The notes under the pieces are model-generated. The model was not told the origin of the DNA. It did not search any database and saw only the letters and a program-made list of their open reading frames with translations. Shown in pieces: positions 57,993-64,000 of a stretch of DNA of 64,000 nt (its first letter is position 1; the number at the start of each line of letters is the position of its first letter). The position numbers and the translations under genes are program-made. The stretch is taken from positions 1-64,000 of the forward strand of contig NZ_AP025735.1 in NCBI RefSeq assembly GCF_023734775.1. Direction: 5' to 3'. The stretch comes from Nostoc cf. commune SO-36. GTDB lineage: Bacteria; Cyanobacteriota; Cyanobacteriia; Cyanobacteriales; Nostocaceae.

Positions 57993-60227
57993 ATGTCCAC
58001 TACACCCCTGCCAAACCAGCAACAAGTCAACGCAACTCTCAAACATGAATCAATTACCGGAGTAGTAGAACGCCTGACCTATTACAGTCAAGAGTCAGGT
58101 TATACTGTGGCACGTTTGCAACGCTCTGGTGCTAAGGAACTAACTACGATTACTGGTAGCTTTGCAGATATTCAACCCGGACAAACGCTGCAATTAACAG
58201 GTTTTTGGCGCGAACATCCCCAGTATGGTTTGCAGTTTCAAGTTGTTAATTATAAAGAAACCAAACCTGCAACACTCACAGGAATTGAGAAGTATTTAGG
58301 TAGCGGTCTAATTAAAGGTGTGGGGCCTGTTACTGCGAAACGGATTGTTGCTCATTTTGGTATAGAGACTCTAGATATTATTGAAAATCAAATAGAGCGC
58401 TTGAGCGAAGTCAACGGCATCGCCAAAAAGCGCATTGCCATGATTCAAAGAGCCTGGAATGAGCAAAAAGCCATTAAAGAAGTGATGGTATTTCTGCAAG
58501 GTCACGGCGTTAGCACCACTTACGCAGTCAAGATTTACAAGCAATACGGCGATAAATCCATAGATACAGTAACTCATAATCCTTATCAGCTAGCAACTGA
58601 TATCTATGGCATTGGTTTTTTAACTGCTGATAAGATTGCCCGTAATTTGGGGGTTCCCGCAGATTCCGAGTTTCGCTACTTTGCTGGACTTGTTCATGCT
58701 TTAAGTGAAGCAGCAGAAGACGGACATTGCTACTTACCTCAAACAGAATTAATTGAATCGGTGACTAAACTGCTCACTACTGCTGACCATCAACCAACAG
58801 AAGATGCGATCGCTGTAACTATCAAAGATATGGCTTTGAAAGATGAGCTAATTAGAGAACGTGATGCTGATAAAACGCTCAATTGCTACAAGCCTACTTA
58901 CTTCTACACTGAACAAAACTTAGCCCAATTGGTACGCGATCGCCTCAGCTACCCCATCAGTTCTGATATTCCTCGCGTCCGCACTTGGTTGGAGCGTTTT
59001 AGTCACGCAATAAAAGTTTCACTATCACCCGAACAGCAACAAGCAGTAGAGACGGCTGCTTACTCTCGATTTACAGTAATTACAGGTGGCCCTGGTGTCG
59101 GTAAAACATTCTGCACTAGCACCATAGTCTCACTGTGGAAGGCAATGGGTAAATCAATTGCCCTGGCTGCACCAACTGGACGGGCTGCCCAAAGATTAGG
59201 CGAGATGACAGGACTAGAAGCTAAGACCATTCATCGCCTACTGGAATTTGACCCCAGAACTCGCAGTTTTAAATGCGATCGCACCAATCCATTACCCTAT
59301 AGTGCAATTATTGTAGATGAAGCTAGTATGCTCGACTTGTTTCTAGCATATTCTTTGGTTCAAGCTGTGGCAGACAATGCCCAACTCCTGTTGGTGGGAG
59401 ATATTGACCAATTGCCATCGGTGGGGGCGGGTAACGTGCTGGCTGATTTAATTAATTCGGGAAAAGTGCCTGTGGTGCGCCTCACTCAAGTATTTCGCCA
59501 AGCTGCTACTAGCAAAATTATCACTGCATCGCATCTAATTAACCGAGGACAATATCCCAACATTGAATCAATTTCAGACACACCTCAATCTGATTGTCTT
59601 TGGCATGGTGGAGGATTACAAGCAGAACATGGGGTACAAGCAATTAGCGAGTTGATTGCAGATTTTGTTCCTCGGCTTGGTTTTAATCCTGCTACTGATG
59701 TACAAGTGCTTGCACCAATGTCACGGGGATTAGTTGGTACTCGCAATCTCAATAATGTACTGCAACAGTTAATTAATCCACCTAGCCCTGAAAAAATTGA
59801 AGTAACCAGGAGTGGGACTATTTTTAGAGTAGGCGACAGGGTAATTCAATTAACCAACGATTACCAAAGGGAAGTTTTTAATGGTGATGTGGGATTTATT
59901 ACCACAATAGATACTGAAGAACAGGAAGTAATTGTACAGTACCAAGAGCGCGATGTTAGTTATGATTATGCTGACATGAATGAGCTTGCTTTAGCCTGGA
60001 GCGTCAGTATACATAAGTCGCAGGGTTCAGAATACCCAGTAGTGATTTTGCCTTTGTACACGCAACATTACATGATGCTGACTCGGAATTTACTTTATAC
60101 AGGGTTAACCCGTGCCAAGAAGCTGGCGATTATTATAGGCAGCCAAAAGGCAATCAGTATGTGCGTTCGTTCCACAAAGTCCCAAGAGCGATATACCAGA
60201 TTGCAAGAGAGGTTACAATCCAGCTAG
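57993..60227 (+). CDS. recD2: RecD2-type ATP-dependent DNA helicase
   Basis: A 744-residue SF1B helicase; the ATG at 57993 is used rather than the GTG one codon earlier. The N-terminus (GVVERLTYYSQESGYTVARL) is an OB-fold and is followed by helix-hairpin-helix repeats (GVGPVTAKRIVAHFG). The motor contains ITGGPGVGKTFCTS (Walker A, about residue 363), IIVDEASMLD (about 441), LVGDIDQLPSVGAGN and SIHKSQGSEYP (about 671). It unwinds DNA 5'-3' without RecBC in bacteria lacking that complex. Confidence 0.92.
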   Translation: MSTTPLPNQQQVNATLKHESITGVVERLTYYSQESGYTVARLQRSGAKELTTITGSFADIQPGQTLQLTGFWREHPQYGLQFQVVNYKETKPATLTGIEKYLGSGLIKGVGPVTAKRIVAHFGIETLDIIENQIERLSEVNGIAKKRIAMIQRAWNEQKAIKEVMVFLQGHGVSTTYAVKIYKQYGDKSIDTVTHNPYQLATDIYGIGFLTADKIARNLGVPADSEFRYFAGLVHALSEAAEDGHCYLPQTELIESVTKLLTTADHQPTEDAIAVTIKDMALKDELIRERDADKTLNCYKPTYFYTEQNLAQLVRDRLSYPISSDIPRVRTWLERFSHAIKVSLSPEQQQAVETAAYSRFTVITGGPGVGKTFCTSTIVSLWKAMGKSIALAAPTGRAAQRLGEMTGLEAKTIHRLLEFDPRTRSFKCDRTNPLPYSAIIVDEASMLDLFLAYSLVQAVADNAQLLLVGDIDQLPSVGAGNVLADLINSGKVPVVRLTQVFRQAATSKIITASHLINRGQYPNIESISDTPQSDCLWHGGGLQAEHGVQAISELIADFVPRLGFNPATDVQVLAPMSRGLVGTRNLNNVLQQLINPPSPEKIEVTRSGTIFRVGDRVIQLTNDYQREVFNGDVGFITTIDTEEQEVIVQYQERDVSYDYADMNELALAWSVSIHKSQGSEYPVVILPLYTQHYMMLTRNLLYTGLTRAKKLAIIIGSQKAISMCVRSTKSQERYTRLQERLQSS

Positions 60228-60337
60228 TTAATGAGCATTCTGCGATCGCCCCTCTAGAATTCTTAGAGGAAAAATTGCCTTTGGTGCGTAGTTTACCGCC
60301 GTAGGCATCGCTTGTGACAAAGCAGTACACTGGTACT

Positions 60338-60688
60338 ATGCCGAAATTACCAGAGTGCGATCGCTGTCTCCTTTACGCCCACAACCCTCACCTCGTCTGT
60401 GCCGTACATCCGACGGGGGTTGACGGTAACACTTGCCTAGACTTTCGAGAAGACCCCAGCGCCGAACCAGCAGAACTGTGGGAACCAGAAGGGGCAAGCT
60501 ACTACAACGGCGAACTAATTTTGCAACCACAACAGCGATTGACGCAACAGCAACAGCTAGAACTGCTAGATACCCATCCTATGTTTACTGGCAAGTGTCC
60601 TCAGTGCCAGCATGAGTTTGACCGCGACTGGTCGGCGCGGGTGCATTGGGATTGCCCTGAGTGTGGCTGGATGGATGATACTGTGTAG
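60338..60688 (+). CDS. Zinc-ribbon hypothetical protein
   Basis: The start MPKLPECDRCLL at 60338 begins directly with a Cys pair (ECDRC); a GTG at 60314 is an alternative. The 116-residue product has a C-terminal ribbon, KCPQCQHEF and WDCPECGW. Two zinc sites suggest a protein or nucleic-acid adaptor. Preceded by a dispersed-word copy (60260) and a GTAGTTTACCGCC repeat copy. Confidence 0.6.
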   Translation: MPKLPECDRCLLYAHNPHLVCAVHPTGVDGNTCLDFREDPSAEPAELWEPEGASYYNGELILQPQQRLTQQQQLELLDTHPMFTGKCPQCQHEFDRDWSARVHWDCPECGWMDDTV

Positions 60689-60722
60689 GGCAATTTATTG
60701 AAAACTCTATGTACTTTTTTAC

Positions 60723-61127
60723 TTAAACTTGGCTGAACTTACCAGAGTAAAGTTCATCAGACACTTCTTTAAGTTCTGGTTCAACCACTGTCAAATGTTG
60801 CTCCAAAATTGTTAAATTACGAATATTAGACTTATAGAAAGCATCAAATAAATCACCTACTAAAGGCACAGTACCAACGACTGTTTCCAAACCAACATTA
60901 AAAATCATTTTGGTTAAATCTCGCTGTGGGATACCGAAGCGGGTAGCTAAAAATATGATGTAAGCTGAAAACGCTGTACTGATTAAATCACCAGCACCGG
61001 GAATCAAACCGATAATTGGGTCTATTCCAATGCGAAATCCTATTAAAGGGATGCGTATTGATGTATCCATCAAACGGCTGAGTTTGCGGATGCGATTTAG
61101 AGTAGCAAGGCGTTTAGCAGCGTCCAT
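60723..61127 (-). CDS. DUF4112 membrane-associated protein
   Basis: Start MDAAKRLATLNR at 61127. The 134-residue product has the DUF4112 signature IPLIGFRIGIDPIIGLIPGA (about 25-44), then GDLISTAFSAYII, with short hydrophobic helices and the second VPLVGDLFDAFYKSN. Function of the family is unknown. Confidence 0.85.
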   Translation of the reverse strand: MDAAKRLATLNRIRKLSRLMDTSIRIPLIGFRIGIDPIIGLIPGAGDLISTAFSAYIIFLATRFGIPQRDLTKMIFNVGLETVVGTVPLVGDLFDAFYKSNIRNLTILEQHLTVVEPELKEVSDELYSGKFSQV

Positions 61128-61282
61128 AATTGACCATATTTGCACTACTCTTAAATTGCACCATTTTTAGTTATTCGTCTTGTACCTTTAGAAAGAAAAG
61201 TATGAATAAAAATCCACCAATACTGCCCCGAAAGCAGATAGATGGATGATACAATTTACAAGCGTTCGCTGTATTATTGCTT

Positions 61283-61687
61283 ATGACTAAAACTAATTCA
61301 GAAATTTTAGAACAGCTTCGTACAGCAGCGAATGGTTTACTCATGATGAGCGAATCCGAGTATCCGTTTGAAGTTTTTCTTTGGGAAGATGCTGCACCTG
61401 CAACACCCCAAAAAGTTGTACAGCAAACAAATCATCCACAAAATACGCCCGTTAAAATTGTGGGAGTTGACGATTTTTTTAGTGTAGCAACGACAGAAGA
61501 AGATTGGCACGGCGAAGAAGAGAAAGCAACCGTCAAACGATTTCAAACTCTTGTGCAGACACTCAAAGAAAACTTGAACAATCTACAGGTGTATCGCCTT
61601 GGCAACAAAGAGATTGATGCTTATGTTGTTGGTCAAACTCCAACAGGTGATTTAGCGGGTATTTCTACGAAAGTTGTTGAAACTTGA
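61283..61687 (+). CDS. nuiA: Nuclease A inhibitor (NuiA family)
   Basis: The ATG at 61283 gives MTKTNSEILEQLRT, the start form of the family. The 134-residue acidic protein with FEVFLWEDAAP and VDDFFSVAT is typical of NuiA, which binds NucA and blocks its active site in the cytoplasm. It is convergent with the NucA-type gene, five bases away, as in Anabaena, where inhibitor and nuclease are adjacent. Confidence 0.85.
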   Translation: MTKTNSEILEQLRTAANGLLMMSESEYPFEVFLWEDAAPATPQKVVQQTNHPQNTPVKIVGVDDFFSVATTEEDWHGEEEKATVKRFQTLVQTLKENLNNLQVYRLGNKEIDAYVVGQTPTGDLAGISTKVVET

Positions 61688-61692
61688 GTGGT

Positions 61693-62595
61693 TTACGAAT
61701 CTACCTTGCTTTCAATAACTGACTGAATCTCTGGTGAGACATTAGAAAGAAAATCATAGCCTGTCAAATTTTCGAGTTGGTCAACACTAACTCTGTAAGT
61801 TCTCCAATCATTGTTAATTTCTTGTTCATTCGGTACGTTCACCGCAATGACGCGAGTGCTGGCGGTAATACCTTCAAGCCCAGAGCCTGGGGTATCTAAA
61901 ACTACAACGATTTTCCAAGTAGTTTGAGGAACCGTCACCCTACCTTTAAGGGGTTCGCCAAGACTACCAAAAAGCCCAGCTACGATATACAGTTCCTTAC
62001 CTTGGCTTACTAGTTCCCGACAATAATCTTCTAAATTCCCCCAAGTGTTCCGGTTGTTGTCCGGTGTCTGGGGCATCATGTTGCTCATTAAAAAGGTGGC
62101 GGTGTTATCCTCTACTGTCTTGGTGCGATCGCCTGATGGTGCAATATGGCCTCTGTCGTAACCTGAGCCTGTGTAAGCACTGGGAGTTATTCGCGTCCAA
62201 CCCGCAGGCAAAGTATTATCAGGGCGGAAGTTATTTTGGCGTTCAGCATCACCCAGCCATGACTTATTTAACTGCCAAGCTACCCAGTTGGCTGTTCCCT
62301 TGCTTTGGTTGTAAGAGAGCGCGTACTGATTTTTTACCATGAGGTAATTATCAGGCGTAAGCTTTGTGGGAGTTGCACTGCTGGGATTGCCCAAAAGCAG
62401 GTGAGGGCTTATTGAGGTAGATACAATCGGCGTTGGCTGTAATGGTTTTTCTGTTGTCGGTGCTGGCGACTGGGTTACTGCTGGCGAACACCCCAACAGA
62501 GCAATTAACGTAGTGGCAACAGCTAAACCCTGAAAACGATTGATTAAGCGCATAAATTTTAGAAAAAGATTGCAGATTAAATTAATCATCACCAT
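61693..62595 (-). CDS. nucA: DNA/RNA non-specific endonuclease NucA, probable lipoprotein
   Basis: A 300-residue nuclease of the NucA/Serratia type. A signal with lipobox-like LLGC (Cys36) suggests export and lipid attachment; a later ATG at 62553 (MRLINRFQGL) would give a more typical signal peptide. The catalytic motif is YDRGHIAPSGDR (His150), followed by MSNMMPQ and Asn/Trp/Glu positions (NTWGNLED) that bind the metal. It degrades DNA and RNA outside the cell and is paired with the convergent NuiA. Confidence 0.9.
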   Translation of the reverse strand: MVMINLICNLFLKFMRLINRFQGLAVATTLIALLGCSPAVTQSPAPTTEKPLQPTPIVSTSISPHLLLGNPSSATPTKLTPDNYLMVKNQYALSYNQSKGTANWVAWQLNKSWLGDAERQNNFRPDNTLPAGWTRITPSAYTGSGYDRGHIAPSGDRTKTVEDNTATFLMSNMMPQTPDNNRNTWGNLEDYCRELVSQGKELYIVAGLFGSLGEPLKGRVTVPQTTWKIVVVLDTPGSGLEGITASTRVIAVNVPNEQEINNDWRTYRVSVDQLENLTGYDFLSNVSPEIQSVIESKVDS

Positions 62596-62724
62596 TTTTG
62601 AGGGGATGTCCAGTTTTTCAATACAAGAGCGTAGCTTGCTGCCGTCCTACTTTCCTCTAAGAAAATGAAGAGGGCGATCGCTCAATTATGAAATTAAAGA
62701 ACTATACTTTTTTGGTACGCGAGG

Positions 62725-63126
62725 ATGGAAAATATGTCGCCCTGGACTAGTCTCATAACTGCTTTGACACTGCTGCTCTACTTGGTCATCACAATTAATG
62801 TTGGTCGAGCCAGAGGTAAATATAAAGTACCACCTCCCCAAATGACAGGAGATCCCGGCTTTGAACGAGTGCTGCGCGTTCAGCAAAATACCCTAGAGCA
62901 AATGGTTTTCTTCTTACCTGCCTTATGGTTATTTTCTTTCTACGTCAACCCGTTGTGGGCTGGTGGTATTGGTGCAGTGTGGCTTGTGGGTCGAATTGCC
63001 TATGCTTGGGGATACTATCAGGCTGCCGAAAAGCGGGCAATTGGCTTTGCCATCAGTTCTATTAGCAGTATGGTGCTACTTTTAGGTTCGCTCTTTGGCA
63101 TCATCCTGTCTTTGGTGCAGCCATAA
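62725..63126 (+). CDS. MAPEG-family membrane protein
   Basis: A 133-residue four-helix membrane protein. RVLRVQQNTLEQMVFFLPAL is the family's glutathione-site region, and the other helices (SLITALTLLLYLVITINV, the GIGAVWLVG segment and AISSISSMVLLLGSL) fit MAPEG. It may handle lipid-derived or xenobiotic substrates with glutathione. An internal ATG three codons later is also possible. Confidence 0.8.
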   Translation: MENMSPWTSLITALTLLLYLVITINVGRARGKYKVPPPQMTGDPGFERVLRVQQNTLEQMVFFLPALWLFSFYVNPLWAGGIGAVWLVGRIAYAWGYYQAAEKRAIGFAISSISSMVLLLGSLFGIILSLVQP

Positions 63127-63317
63127 ATCATTTGCAATGCAACAGGCGATATCTACGATAAGCTCCGCTAGCGCTTCCGGCGATCGCTCCCCTCTGAAGC
63201 TTAAGTTTCCTCTCTACGAGACGCGCTTACGCGAACGCTTGTAAATAGCGATACCTAACGCCGACAAGCAACGCTTTGGCTCTACAATCAGTTCATTGCT
63301 ATCAAAATTGATATCAA

Positions 63318-63833
63318 ATGGCTGACGACAAGACCCCACCAAGCGAAATGATTCGCGTCCCTACTGCCCTAATTCCAGTAGTCAGAGAACTATCGCGGTT
63401 GCATCGCCAAGGGCATACAATTGCCTTGCTGCAAGGCTTAGAAGAATTGCTCTCTGGGTTTGATAGCAATATTGATATCGATGTTACCCCAAGTAGTAAA
63501 TCGGTTTTGCAGCTGGAGAGGAAGCTGGAAAGCAAGCTCGACGCAATGACCAAAAAGCTAGAACTCATCGAACGGGCTATTTCATCAAATAGATACAACA
63601 GTCAACCCAAACAAAGAAAACAAGCTAACCCATACCAACAAACCCAAGTTGAACTGCTTGCATTGCCCCCTGAAAACTTAGCGCCGCGACTAGGTTTAAG
63701 TCCGTCGAGCCTCGCACCGGAACGAGAAAAACTCACTACCAAAGAATTTATCAGTTGGACTCGTAATCGTGACCCAAGGGGCATTGGTTGGGAATGGAAT
63801 GCAAAAGACGGACTTTACCACCCAGTGAAATAA
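63318..63833 (+). CDS. Hypothetical protein next to an integrase
   Basis: A 171-residue protein. The N-terminus (MIRVPTALIPVVRELSRLHR) is RHH-like, followed by a coiled coil (about 58-95) and a Gln/Pro-rich segment; the end has WTRNRDPRGIGWEWN. Such proteins often precede Nostoc tyrosine recombinases. It is 57 bp upstream of the partial recombinase. Confidence 0.6.
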   Translation: MADDKTPPSEMIRVPTALIPVVRELSRLHRQGHTIALLQGLEELLSGFDSNIDIDVTPSSKSVLQLERKLESKLDAMTKKLELIERAISSNRYNSQPKQRKQANPYQQTQVELLALPPENLAPRLGLSPSSLAPEREKLTTKEFISWTRNRDPRGIGWEWNAKDGLYHPVK

Positions 63834-63890
63834 CTGCCACTGTCCCCCCAATAGGGTTTAATGAAGGAGCATTCAACATAAGAATGAGCA

Positions 63891-64000
63891 ATGTTGAATA
63901 CTCCGGCCACGCTCACTAACACCGAACTCATTGACCTTTGGCTGCACGGTAAAAGCAAGAACACCGTTGACGGCTACCGTCGCTATGCCGAACGGTTTTT
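63891..64000 (+). CDS. Tyrosine recombinase, N-terminal fragment
   Basis: The frame MLNTPATLTNTELIDLWLHG, then KSKNTVDGYRRYAERF, is the start of a SAM-like core-binding domain of a phage integrase (the NTVDGYRRYAERF helix is typical). It runs off the window edge; catalytic residues lie beyond. Confidence 0.7.
   Translation, partial: MLNTPATLTNTELIDLWLHGKSKNTVDGYRRYAERF

Overview
The window reads as part of a large plasmid (or a plasmid-like island) of a filamentous, Nostoc/Anabaena-type cyanobacterium. The basis is the very frequent HIP1 octamer GCGATCGC, the scattered Nostoc-style short repeats (variants of GCGATGCCTACGG and CTCTCGTAGAGAAG), a NucA/NuiA nuclease-inhibitor pair like that of Anabaena, a PEP-CTERM exported protein, a DUF4112 protein, and a plasmid ParA / ribbon-helix-helix ParB locus with its own iterons. 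I saw no rRNA, tRNA or CRISPR array.

Layout: 0-2.7 kb, two tandem tyrosine recombinases with core-like inverted sites just upstream. 2.9-9.6 kb, small orphan genes, including an eight-gene overlapping minus-strand operon of membrane and coiled-coil proteins (3.7-7.7 kb). 10-12 kb, a MITE-like element, a HIP1-bearing inverted repeat and the parAB locus flanked on both sides by ATTACTGC iterons. 12.9-19.4 kb, a plus-strand operon of a J-domain protein, a helix-turn-helix protein, a membrane AAA ATPase, a YdjM-like membrane hydrolase, a HerA/TraD-class ATPase, an HlyD-like adaptor and a TolC-like protein: a plausible envelope-spanning machine. 20.4-27.1 kb, an SNase, then a run of short genes separated by near-identical intercistronic modules, with a 14-bp palindromic operator shared by divergent promoters and a ribbon-helix-helix regulator. 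27.1-28.2 kb, a non-coding region with a long inverted repeat and a 360-base T-depleted stretch. 28.2-36.5 kb, an SNF2 helicase, a winged-helix protein with 60-bp intragenic repeats, a cytosine DNA methyltransferase wholly nested in another reading frame of a zinc-binding protein, and a HAD phosphatase.

36.5-40 kb holds a PEP-CTERM protein, a frameshifted GIY-YIG nuclease gene and Hsp20. 39.8-57.3 kb looks like a defence island: a NucS-like nuclease, a frameshifted sulfur-binding HNH endonuclease, a second HNH protein, a truncated DUF262, a DUF3696 ATPase, an Sll1717-type ATPase, an AbiTii protein and its neighbour sharing a Gly/Asn repeat motif, and a NurA-HerA pair under an XRE regulator. 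58-64 kb has RecD2, DUF4112, NuiA/NucA, MAPEG and the start of a third tyrosine recombinase.

The most unusual features are: a 10-12 base word, TTCCTCTAAGAA, present 29 times by my reading across the window but absent from the 39.8-57.7 kb island; the repeated intercistronic module in which that word forms the leader of small genes; the nested methyltransferase; the 13-19 kb envelope operon; and the NurA-HerA/AbiTii cluster. All product calls are from motif recognition alone; no database search was possible.
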